This document shows, piece after piece, positions 1 through 8,214 of a DNA stretch of 64,000 nucleotides. The notes beneath the pieces are model-generated. The model was given only the letters and a program-made list of their open reading frames with translations. It was not told the origin of the DNA and ran no database searches. A program made the position numbers and the translations under genes. The DNA is taken from positions 1 to 64,000 of the forward strand of contig JACJYP010000008.1 in the NCBI GenBank assembly GCA_020636045.1, given 5' to 3'. The DNA is from Lewinellaceae bacterium (GTDB taxonomy: Bacteria > Bacteroidota > Bacteroidia > Chitinophagales > Saprospiraceae). Within the stretch, counting starts at the first letter, position 1. Each line of letters opens with the position of its first letter.

Positions 1-1434
1 GACAATGACGTTATTGCTGACATTGACATTGTTGCCGACAATGACGTTGCCGCCGACATTAACATTGGGGTCGAGAATATCGCCGCCGCCGGGTGAATCC
101 CTGAAATAGAACGTGTTGTTCTTGTACCCGATAAAGTCTTCGCTGGTATTGGTATGCGCAAACGAAATATAATTGCCCGTGGTGCCAACGAATGCAGGAT
201 CCGGGCCGAAGCTGCTTGGGAAGCGAATCCCCGAGCCGCCGATGGTACCGTTGACGCTGAGTTTGAAACTCGGTGTCGTGGTTCCAATGCCGACATTGCC
301 GCTGTTGGCGTTGTAGATGTTGTTGCCGCTGAGCGTCCAGTGGTTGTCGACCCAAGATATTGCACCACTTCCATCCGTAGCTAGTACTTGCCCGCTTGTA
401 CCATCCATTGTCGGAAAAGTATACGCATCTTTAATGACCAGGGAGGAAGTGACGAATTGGTTCTGGTAGGAGCTCAGGATAAATCGGAAAGAATAATCTT
501 CATTTGGATTATAATTTGACCTCCCATCAGCATAATAATAAGCGCTAACACCAATACCAGCCATGCTACTGAACCAAATTGTATATTTTGCTCCGTTACT
601 TATATTGATTGGAGCAGCCAACGTGATTTGATTCCATCCAAATTGGGTTAAAGTATGGTTACCGAGTGACGCCAGTAAATTACCTCCGGTCCCTTCTCCT
701 TCATAAATTCTAAATTCTTTGGTCAATGGTCCTCCTCCTGCGAAACCATTATTATATATAACCTCAATTGATTGAATTTGAGTAGTAGCAGGAGCCGTAA
801 AAGACTGCCATCCTGGGGGAGTAAGAAGATAAGTACCTGCAGATGTACCTGTTTGTATGGTTACCTTATTAAATGTATCGATTCTTATTTGTGCCACTTC
901 TTTTCCGGCTGCCTGAAACCGGATAATATCCTCGTCCGTATTTTGTTCGACTTCTATTTTGGTGTCGTTATCGGCATCTGCAATTATGGTTGTGGATAGC
1001 GGCTGCCAGGAGGCCGTGCCGTTGGCGTCGGAAATCATGATATAGCCGGCCTGCTGGTTGCCGTCCTGCATGGTAAGATTGCCGTTCACGGCGACATTGC
1101 CGAGGTTGGTAATGCCGGTTCCGCCGCCGTCGTTGCCGTTGGACAGGATTTCGGACAAAGTGGGTGAACTGCTGTTGAGTTCCTGCCAAGTGGTTCCATT
1201 GTAATACCAAAAGCTGTTAGTGTCGGTATCGTACACCAACAAGGCAGTTGCTGCCGGGACGATGGCCGTGCGCTGCGCAGTGGTCATGCGCGGAATGAGC
1301 ATACCCTTGTCGCTGCTTTTCACATCGAGCATGGCGGAGGGGTCGGGGGCGGAGTTGTCCTGGTTTACGCTGACCTGGGCGGAGAGTGTGGTGGCGGTCA
1401 GCAGGAGCAACAAAGGAAACAAGTGCTTTTTCAT
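1..1434 (-). CDS. Secreted tail-fibre-type surface protein, N-terminal part (cut by window edge)
   Basis: Open frame from ATG at 1434 to the left edge, 478 codons without a stop, so the C-terminus is missing. The N-terminus is a signal peptide (MKKHLFPLLLLLTATTLSAQ) followed by the block VNQDNSAPDPSAMLDVKSSDKG..IPRMTT, which also opens the four complete S74 proteins of this window. Next come a short linker, a domain near residues 175-310 with the motif FRIYEGEGTGG that is also found in the 11022-13865 protein, and then GNVGIGTTTP fibre repeats ending in Asn/Val-rich NVIVGNNVNV units. By analogy the missing end should carry the S74 self-cleaving chaperone, but this is not visible. It lies downstream of the HTCC regulator at 1733-5932, separated by the tandem 21-bp repeats, so it is probably that regulator's target. 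Confidence 0.8.
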   Translation of the reverse strand, partial: MKKHLFPLLLLLTATTLSAQVSVNQDNSAPDPSAMLDVKSSDKGMLIPRMTTAQRTAIVPAATALLVYDTDTNSFWYYNGTTWQELNSSSPTLSEILSNGNDGGGTGITNLGNVAVNGNLTMQDGNQQAGYIMISDANGTASWQPLSTTIIADADNDTKIEVEQNTDEDIIRFQAAGKEVAQIRIDTFNKVTIQTGTSAGTYLLTPPGWQSFTAPATTQIQSIEVIYNNGFAGGGPLTKEFRIYEGEGTGGNLLASLGNHTLTQFGWNQITLAAPINISNGAKYTIWFSSMAGIGVSAYYYADGRSNYNPNEDYSFRFILSSYQNQFVTSSLVIKDAYTFPTMDGTSGQVLATDGSGAISWVDNHWTLSGNNIYNANSGNVGIGTTTPSFKLSVNGTIGGSGIRFPSSFGPDPAFVGTTGNYISFAHTNTSEDFIGYKNNTFYFRDSPGGGDILDPNVNVGGNVIVGNNVNVSNNVIV

Positions 1435-1511
1435 GATGGAAAAGATTTTGTCGAAATACAATTTGATTCGGCGGCAGCCACCAGGCTACACCACCGGATT
1501 CGATTCGTCGA

Positions 1512-1580
1512 CAAAATTGCAGGGATGAGTCTGTACAGGGCTTGGACTACATTCCAAAAGGCTTGGAGTATTTTCCAAAA
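1512..1580 (-). promoter_or_regulatory. Tandem 21-bp operator plus -7 element (module C)
   Basis: Two adjacent 21-bp direct repeats, 1539-1559 and 1560-1580, agree at 18 of 21 positions. Each holds an inverted motif, TTGGA-N6-TCCAA on the transcribed strand. Nineteen bp downstream is CAATTTTG (1512-1519), a near match to the Bacteroidota -7 box TAnnTTTG. The S74 gene starts 77 bp further on. The same layout occurs at 13971-14041 and 46549-46619. Binding by the adjacent HTCC regulator is inferred. The rest of the 1435-1732 gap shows nothing else recognisable. Confidence 0.6.
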
Positions 1581-1732
1581 CCATTGAAAATTAGCCTGGT
1601 GGGCCGTCCAGTGTGGTTTGACGGGTTTTGGCAGCAGATTTTTTCGTCCAATTAGGCACGAGGAGGGCGCAATGTGGTTCATTGAAACCGACGAGTAACG
1701 ACATTGGGCGGGGTAAGATGCGTCAAAACCCG

Positions 1733-4700
1733 TCAAATTACGCCGGACGGCCCACTATCCCGATATTGACTGGGAGAAAGACCAAATTCTTCGGAAAAAC
1801 ACCGGGAAAAGTAGGCCGGATCGTCAAAGCCGACAGCGTAGGCGACTTCGGAGATATTCATCTCTTTTTGGAGGAGCAGTTCTTTGGACCTCTGCAGGCG
1901 GATGCTGCGGATGAACAGGGCCGGCGTCCGGTCGGTCAGTGCCTTGAGTTTGGCATACAGACCGGAGCGGCTCATGCCAAGGACTTGCCCCAGTTCGGGT
2001 GCGCCGAAGCGGGCGTCTTCGATGTTTTGTTCGATCAGCATCCGCAGCTTTTGCATGAAAGCGTCTTCCTGTTGCAGGATGGGGTCATCGGAAGGCGCCG
2101 GCATCTCCAGGTTGCGGTACCTGTCTTGCAGGCGACGCCTGATCTCGATCAACTGTTGCAGGCTGACCAGCAGTTCTTCCCGGTTAAAGGGTTTGGCCAG
2201 GTAAGCATCGGCGCCGCGCCGAAGCCCGGTGATTCGGGAGTCTGCGTCTGCCTTGGCCGTCAGCAGGACGATCGGCACGTGGCTGGTGCGTTCGTCCTGT
2301 TTCAGCATCCGGCACATTTCCAGGCCATCCTTTCGGGGCATCATCACATCGCTGAGGATGATATCCGGAGGCTGCTCGAAGGCTTTTTCCATTCCTTCCT
2401 GACCATCGTAAGCAATCGCAATATTGAATTGTTGTTCCAGGCAGCCGACTAAATACCGTACAATATCCCGGTTGTCTTCCACGATCAGCAGTGATGGGAG
2501 ACCTTCCCGGGATGCCGGAAGTATTTCTAGGGGATCAGCGCCGGTATCGAGCGTCGGCTCTGTCAGTCTTTCAGGCAAGGCGCCTGCCGGATCGAGCGGC
2601 GCATTCCGGGTAACCGGAAGACGCACCGTGAACACCGAACCTTTCTCTAACTGACTTGAAACAGACACATTGCCCCGCATCAGGCGTGTAAGTTCCTGAA
2701 CGAGGGCAAGACCCACGCCGGTGCCTGGTGCAGGATAGGCATTGCCATGCCGGGCCTGGTAAAAAAGGTTGAATACATGCGGAAGGTCTTTTTGTGCAAT
2801 ACCGGAACCGGTATCCCGCACTTGAAGTACCAGGAAAATCTCCTGACTTTCTGTTTCGGTTTCGGCAGTCAGGGTTACTGCTCCACCTTCCGGTGTGAAT
2901 TTGAGCGCATTGGACAAGAGGTTAGACACGATCTGCCGGATCTTTTCCGGATCGTAATCCATAAGCAGCTTTTCCAGCGCTGTCCGGAAATCGAGCCGGA
3001 CGTTTTTGCTGCCGGCCAGCGAGGTAAATGATTCCGCAATGTACCGGAGGTAGGTCAGGATATCGCCCTGGGTCAATTGCAGTTGTAATTTGCCGGTTTC
3101 CAGTTTCTTAAGGTCCAGTATCTGTTTGACCAGATCTAACAAAACCAGGCTATTGCGCCGGATGATCTTTATTTCCTGATCCGGCTGCTTGCCGGGGTTT
3201 TTCAGGATGATATCCGACATGCCGGAGATCACGGTGAGCGGCGTTCGGAATTCATGAGAGATATTGGTGAAAAAGCTGGATTTCAGTTGATCCAGTTCCT
3301 GCAAGTCCTGCGCCTGCTTTTCGATGAGCGCTTTGTCGCGTTGAATTTGCTGCGTGCGTGCCGTAACTTCCGTTTCCAGGCGTTCGCGTTCCGTTTGCAA
3401 ATGGCGTATCCAGAAATAGGCTCCCAGGAGAAGCGGTAACGCGCAAAGTACATAGAACCACCAGGTTTTGTAGAAAAATTCGGCCACATGTATTTTGATG
3501 ACCAGGGGTGTCGGGGTCCGATTACCCCGGTGATCACTGCCTCGGATGAAAATATTATACGTCCCCGGCGGCAGGTTCGGCAGGTACAGTTGCGAATTGT
3601 TTTCCAGGAAGATCCATTCGGCCGAATTGGGATGATCCGGCTGTTCGATCTTGTAGGCAAAAGTTTGGTCTTCCAATCGTACGAAACTGGACAAGGCAAA
3701 ACTCAGGTTCAAATACCGTTGCGCGGCCGGCAAGTGGAGCATGCCGAGTTGCTCAAATCCGTAATACTGGGTGCTGTCGGCGCCTTTTTGATTATCGTAG
3801 CGCGTGATGCTGGTCAGGTAAATCCGAAGTTCGCCCGAAAGGCCCAGCTGCCGCTTAATCGCAGCGGGGTCCAGGATGTTGACGCCTTTAACCGAGCCGA
3901 AGAGCAAGCGACCTTTAGAGTCTTTGAAAAAAGAGTACCGGTTGAACTCGTTGGTGGAGAGTCCGTCTTTCTCATCCAAATGGGCCAGTACCTCCCCCTG
4001 CGCTGAAACCAGATTGACCCCATTAAAGGTGGAGACCCACAACATTCCATCATCGTCCCGCAGAATACCTACTACTGTATTGTTCGACAGCCCGTTCTCC
4101 CGGTCAATCACCTGGATGCTACCCGTGCCGGGGTCGTATACTTGCAGTCCGCCCGTATAAGTACCCAACCAAAGTTTGCCTTTCCCATTTTCGTACATGC
4201 ACATGATACGTTCGTCCCGAAGCCCCTCCCGATGTCCGATCTGCGTCGTTACACCGGTTTTCAGGTCTGATTTCCACAAACCCTGCAGCGTAGCGATCCA
4301 AAGTATGTTGCCTTTGCCCAGCAATAATTCGTTTACGTCGCCCCGGATAACTACCGGACGGCCATTTTCCATTGCTGAGCTCAGTTTTTGGGTGGCCAGA
4401 TCAAAAAAGCACAACTGATTTTTTTCTGTTACCAGTGCCAGCACTTGCTTTTCTAGAAAGGCGAATTTCGTAAAAAAAGAACCGATATGCATCGTGGTAT
4501 GCACCTTGTTGCTGTCCACCCGAACCAGGTCATTGCCGGAGCTATACCACCAATATCCGTTTTTCGCCAAAATGCTGGAATGGGCTATAGGGTGCAAGGG
4601 ATGTCCCAATCCCACGGGGGCGCCAAGCGATTCTGCCGTTGAATTTTTAAAAGGGTTGGCAGTGATAAGATTGTCCCTGCTTTCAGACCTTACCAGATAG

Positions 4701-5932
4701 GTATCCGGTTCCCATTCGGCAATCCCCCGGGTCGGATTGTCTTCCAGGAAGGTGGAAATAGAGCCATAAAACTGAAGGTCCGCCACGATGAGCCCGCCTT
4801 GCTGAAATGCGTATAAATTCCGCCTGAAATCACTGCTCCATACATTATTATGAAGCAGATCCGGGAACGGGGAGACATCGATTGTTTGCTTTAATACGGG
4901 GCTGTAATCATACAAATGTCCGGCAGCGTCCATCAGTACGCCTGTATAATGGTTACGGTCGTCCGGGAAAAGGAACAGCAGATTGCCCGCGTTATCCCGT
5001 TCTATCCGGTAATTAAAAATATAGCTGTCATGGTCTGCAGCATGGGGGAATACCCAGCGCAAACTGGCTTTTTTTGTTTTGGGATCAATTTGGTAAACCC
5101 GGTCCTTGGCCGCCAACAGCACCTGTCCCTGAGGCCCTTTTATGAGGTTCACCCGATGGTTGAATAAACTCCGGGGCGGTGGCGCGACAGCGAACAAATC
5201 ATCAAAAGTATATTGAATCAAAGTATGGCTGCTCAGGTTGAACTGGTATATCTGGAAACTATCCTGAAGCGCAGAACTAAATACGAAATCCCGAGCGGCA
5301 CAAAACCAAAGGTCATCACCGGCCAACAATTGAAAATTGGGAAAGAACCGGTCTTTCTCCGGTTCCTTATCGTGGTCAATAGGAGACTTGAAATCCAGCA
5401 GCAGCTTCAAGGCATCCTGTTTCATCTGGTAGATGAGCTGTCGGTTGGCATAAGCGGCCAATATGATCAGTCCATGATCGGGGGCATAATCCATGAAAAT
5501 AATGGTCGCTTGCTCCTGACCCAGCTGGTAAAAATGCGTTTGACGCGTGTCCGGGTTAAAGAAGAAGAAATGACCCGTTTTTCTGAAGAAGCCATATAAG
5601 CGCCCATCATCGGTCATTCCGGCCAGGCTGGCTTGCCCTTGCTCACCCTCCGGCAACCGGTCCCAATGAATTTCCTCTGACCTTCGTCCATCAAATTGAT
5701 AAAAGTTGACGGTTTGGTGTTCTGGCTGACCGAAGCAGGGGGTGATCCATAACCTCCCCTTCCGATCCATTAGTCCATCCCAGGCACAGGAAATGGGCAT
5801 GCCTTGTTCCAGATCATAGGCTGTTATATTGGAGGGATAGAGTTTAGCCAGGGCCGCTATGTCCTGCCCGATTCCTGCCAGTGGGAGCAGGATCGAAAAA
5901 AGGAAGTAAAAATGGGTGCCTTCCCGATTCAT
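1733..5932 (-). CDS. Hybrid two-component regulator (HTCC): propeller sensor, histidine kinase, receiver, AraC HTH
   Basis: One-protein phosphorelay of about 1399 residues in the inner membrane. Order: signal peptide (MNREGTHFYFLFSILLPLAGIGQ), periplasmic two-component-type beta-propeller repeats, Y_Y_Y domain ending near residue 800, one transmembrane helix (FYVLCALPLLLGAYFWI), HisKA with SHEFRTPLTVI (His about 893), HATPase (NLLSNALKF, DTGSGI, GTGVGLAL), receiver (LLIVEDN, Asp about 1195 in SDVMMP, Lys in KPF), and a C-terminal AraC HTH (ISEVAYAVGFDDPAYFSRCF). I chose ATG 5932 over the longer frame from 5959 because it starts the signal peptide and follows a -7-like box. Its propeller is the most divergent of the four HTCC proteins here. 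The ligand is unknown. The likely target is the S74 gene beginning at 1434. Confidence 0.9.
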   Translation of the reverse strand: MNREGTHFYFLFSILLPLAGIGQDIAALAKLYPSNITAYDLEQGMPISCAWDGLMDRKGRLWITPCFGQPEHQTVNFYQFDGRRSEEIHWDRLPEGEQGQASLAGMTDDGRLYGFFRKTGHFFFFNPDTRQTHFYQLGQEQATIIFMDYAPDHGLIILAAYANRQLIYQMKQDALKLLLDFKSPIDHDKEPEKDRFFPNFQLLAGDDLWFCAARDFVFSSALQDSFQIYQFNLSSHTLIQYTFDDLFAVAPPPRSLFNHRVNLIKGPQGQVLLAAKDRVYQIDPKTKKASLRWVFPHAADHDSYIFNYRIERDNAGNLLFLFPDDRNHYTGVLMDAAGHLYDYSPVLKQTIDVSPFPDLLHNNVWSSDFRRNLYAFQQGGLIVADLQFYGSISTFLEDNPTRGIAEWEPDTYLVRSESRDNLITANPFKNSTAESLGAPVGLGHPLHPIAHSSILAKNGYWWYSSGNDLVRVDSNKVHTTMHIGSFFTKFAFLEKQVLALVTEKNQLCFFDLATQKLSSAMENGRPVVIRGDVNELLLGKGNILWIATLQGLWKSDLKTGVTTQIGHREGLRDERIMCMYENGKGKLWLGTYTGGLQVYDPGTGSIQVIDRENGLSNNTVVGILRDDDGMLWVSTFNGVNLVSAQGEVLAHLDEKDGLSTNEFNRYSFFKDSKGRLLFGSVKGVNILDPAAIKRQLGLSGELRIYLTSITRYDNQKGADSTQYYGFEQLGMLHLPAAQRYLNLSFALSSFVRLEDQTFAYKIEQPDHPNSAEWIFLENNSQLYLPNLPPGTYNIFIRGSDHRGNRTPTPLVIKIHVAEFFYKTWWFYVLCALPLLLGAYFWIRHLQTERERLETEVTARTQQIQRDKALIEKQAQDLQELDQLKSSFFTNISHEFRTPLTVISGMSDIILKNPGKQPDQEIKIIRRNSLVLLDLVKQILDLKKLETGKLQLQLTQGDILTYLRYIAESFTSLAGSKNVRLDFRTALEKLLMDYDPEKIRQIVSNLLSNALKFTPEGGAVTLTAETETESQEIFLVLQVRDTGSGIAQKDLPHVFNLFYQARHGNAYPAPGTGVGLALVQELTRLMRGNVSVSSQLEKGSVFTVRLPVTRNAPLDPAGALPERLTEPTLDTGADPLEILPASREGLPSLLIVEDNRDIVRYLVGCLEQQFNIAIAYDGQEGMEKAFEQPPDIILSDVMMPRKDGLEMCRMLKQDERTSHVPIVLLTAKADADSRITGLRRGADAYLAKPFNREELLVSLQQLIEIRRRLQDRYRNLEMPAPSDDPILQQEDAFMQKLRMLIEQNIEDARFGAPELGQVLGMSRSGLYAKLKALTDRTPALFIRSIRLQRSKELLLQKEMNISEVAYAVGFDDPAYFSRCFSEEFGLSPSQYRDSGPSGVI

Positions 5933-5938
5933 TTGCGG

Positions 5939-5946
5939 CAAAGTTC
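5939..5946 (-). promoter_or_regulatory. -7-like element GAACTTTG at the HTCC start
   Basis: GAACTTTG matches TAnnTTTG except at the first base. It ends 6 nt before ATG 5932. The other three HTCC genes have TACTTTTG at nearly the same distance from their start codon, which supports a promoter with a very short or absent leader. Confidence 0.4.
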
Positions 5947-5974
5947 GGGAAAAGAACAAGATTGGGGGAAGGTG

Positions 5975-6026
5975 TTTTTCCCCACGGAGGAGGCCCTGTT
6001 ACTCCTCGTGTCTCCGTGAAGAAAAA
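5975..6026. other. Long imperfect hairpin between T9SS gene and HTCC gene
   Basis: Arms 5975-5989 and 6012-6026 pair at 13 of 15 positions around a 22-nt loop. It lies just after the stop of the T9SS gene (6031) and before the next regulator, so it may end the module A transcript. Neither strand shows a classical U-tract after the stem, so the terminator role is uncertain. Confidence 0.4.
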
Positions 6027-6030
6027 GGCC

Positions 6031-8208
6031 CTACCGCCCTACCCTCACCATCCGTTTCGTCCGTGTGCCATACGGCGTCGTCAATTCGTAATATAACACC
6101 CCGGCTGCCGTCACCCCTTCAAGGTTCACCCGCTCGGCATGGTACCCCGCCGGGTAGTATTTGTCAAACTGCCATAACTCCCGTCCCGTTGCGTCGTATA
6201 TCCGCAACTGCGCCTCGCAGGCATCCGGCAGGCTGAATTCGATCGTCGTTTCATCCGCAAACGGGTTCGGGCGGTTACGCAACAAGATCGTCGCATCGGC
6301 GACTTGCCCCGTACCAGTCGTCGCTTCCGAAAACTGAAGTTGCACCTCTGATTCCTGCATATTGCTGTTGTATGCGATGCTCCGCAAGGCCGTTTCGTCC
6401 AGGTACAACGCATCGCTGAGTACGCCTCCGTCTTGCAACACCTTGAAATGCAGTTGAAATACCGGCGCCGCTTCCTGCACCGCTACACCCGTCGCCCGCG
6501 ACCAGATCGACCGGACCTCGCCATCCGCAATATCGAAGACACCGAAATCATCTGTCGTCAGCGGCAGGCCGCCCAGCGGTTTGATGTCCCCCAGTTGCAG
6601 ACGATCCGGATCGAAGCGCAAGGCAAACTGCCACGCTGCCAGGTCCTCGAATTGATCTGCCCGGAAATCCACCGCGATCTCCTCCCCTGCTTGCAGCACC
6701 CGGTCACCCGCGCGCAGCACCAGCGGCGGCGGCGGTACCAGGTTCGCCGGATCGGCGTACACATCCACCACATCCCCCGTTTTGATGCCCCAGAAATCCT
6801 GATCCGGTGTATTCCCGCTCACCCCTGCCAGATTGATCTTCTCCGGAAATCCCCACGGCGGTACCGACATCGCATACGACACCGGCACAAACCGCCACGA
6901 AGTCTTGAACTGGTTCAGCGCCGAGGGGTTGCCCAGCAGCGACTGGTTGATGATCGTCGCGTCGAAACCCGTGATCGAATTGCTCTTGTTCACATCCGCC
7001 GCCACCTGCTTGTACGGACTTGTGATCGGTACATTGCCCGCCACATGCTGCTGGATGGCCAGCGCATCGGCTACCGTCACCCCGTTCAGTTTGTTGATAT
7101 TTTTTGTGGGTGTCACCGTAAAATTGGAGCCGTTGTTCGCCGTCAGGGTAAAAGTGCCGTCCGAAGGCGTTATGGTATTGTCGACAGCATCACCTGTGAG
7201 GGCGACATTGGCATTTTGCACCCCGCTCACCCCGTCGTGTTCCCACAGGATGATCCCCGAAATGTCGATCACCGGTACAAAACCGCCGCCGAACACGGCA
7301 AAGGGCGACAAAGTGGCGATGCCCGTGCGCGTCAGCGTGTAGGGATCGGCGCCTGTGGCTGAAACGACAGGCTGAGCATCCCAACTGCCGCCGGTGTAAT
7401 GCGATACATAGGATGCCGTATGGTCGAAGCCCGTGAGTTCTTCGCCGCCGTTCCACTGTACTTCCAGCGTCAGGTCGGAGCCGCCGGGGGCTCCTTCTTC
7501 GATAAACCAGGTCCGGTCCACGGCATCGGCCGTCAGCGGCGCCCCGGCATCGCCGTCGGAGAGCACGGCATCGGCCACGCGCACGAAGTAGAGATCGGAG
7601 GCGCCGGCGTTGCTGAGTGTGGCGGGGTTGTAGGAGGTGTTGCCGACGGGGAACACGACCGGGCTGCCGCCGACGGTACGCACCAAAAAGCCCGTTCCGG
7701 TGCTGCGCACGTGCCGCGTGGCATCGTAGCCGGTGATATGCAGCACCTGCAAGTTGTTGTTATCCAGCACGATGTAATTGTCGGCGGCCTGAAAATCAAG
7801 GGTATTCGCGACGTTCATATCATCGGCCAGCGTGAGGTCGTTGGTCGTTTTATCCAGCAACAGATCGTAGAAAGCGTCGCCGCCGGAAGTGACCGTGCTG
7901 CCCTGGTCGCCGGTGAAAGTAGCCGCAGAGATTCCGGCATTGAACACCGCATCATTCGTCCAGTTGCCGCCGATGAAGTACTGGCCATCGCCCTGAAGCG
8001 TCGCACCAGCGGTGTTCGTCAGATCGGCGGGGGTTCGCAGCGTGCCATCGACGGTCAGGGTGCCGCCATTCGTGTTGATCACGCCGTTCAGGGCAACCAG
8101 ATAACTGCCGGAGGATACTTTGATGTATGCGGCATTGTTTTGGAGTTGGGCGCCGGCAAAGCCGGTCAACAGCCCCAGGAAACTTGTGACGAGCAGGAGT
8201 TTTTTCAT
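6031..8208 (-). CDS. T9SS-exported protein with dockerin-like and cohesin-like domains (module A)
   Basis: 725 residues. Signal peptide MKKLLLVTSFLGLLTGFAGAQ, then a beta-rich region of about 300 residues with no family I recognise. Next comes a short Ig/SdrB-like segment (ILWEHDGVSGVQNANVAL) and a dockerin-like pair (VTVADALAIQQHVAG and ADVNKSNSITGFDATIINQ; D-x-N-x-S-x-S-x4-D resembles the dockerin calcium loop). A cohesin-like segment follows (WQFALRFDPDRLQLGDI), and the protein ends in a T9SS type A sorting domain beginning RNRPNPFADETTIEF and ending RTKRMVRVGR. It should be exported through T9SS and anchored at the cell surface. It is the last gene of module A, 6 bp after the S74 gene. 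The C-terminal half is nearly identical in DNA to 18263-19360 and to the pseudogene at 35869-38065. Dockerin and cohesin assignments are by motif only. Confidence 0.85.
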   Translation of the reverse strand: MKKLLLVTSFLGLLTGFAGAQLQNNAAYIKVSSGSYLVALNGVINTNGGTLTVDGTLRTPADLTNTAGATLQGDGQYFIGGNWTNDAVFNAGISAATFTGDQGSTVTSGGDAFYDLLLDKTTNDLTLADDMNVANTLDFQAADNYIVLDNNNLQVLHITGYDATRHVRSTGTGFLVRTVGGSPVVFPVGNTSYNPATLSNAGASDLYFVRVADAVLSDGDAGAPLTADAVDRTWFIEEGAPGGSDLTLEVQWNGGEELTGFDHTASYVSHYTGGSWDAQPVVSATGADPYTLTRTGIATLSPFAVFGGGFVPVIDISGIILWEHDGVSGVQNANVALTGDAVDNTITPSDGTFTLTANNGSNFTVTPTKNINKLNGVTVADALAIQQHVAGNVPITSPYKQVAADVNKSNSITGFDATIINQSLLGNPSALNQFKTSWRFVPVSYAMSVPPWGFPEKINLAGVSGNTPDQDFWGIKTGDVVDVYADPANLVPPPPLVLRAGDRVLQAGEEIAVDFRADQFEDLAAWQFALRFDPDRLQLGDIKPLGGLPLTTDDFGVFDIADGEVRSIWSRATGVAVQEAAPVFQLHFKVLQDGGVLSDALYLDETALRSIAYNSNMQESEVQLQFSEATTGTGQVADATILLRNRPNPFADETTIEFSLPDACEAQLRIYDATGRELWQFDKYYPAGYHAERVNLEGVTAAGVLYYELTTPYGTRTKRMVRVGR

Positions 8209-8214
8209 GACAAT

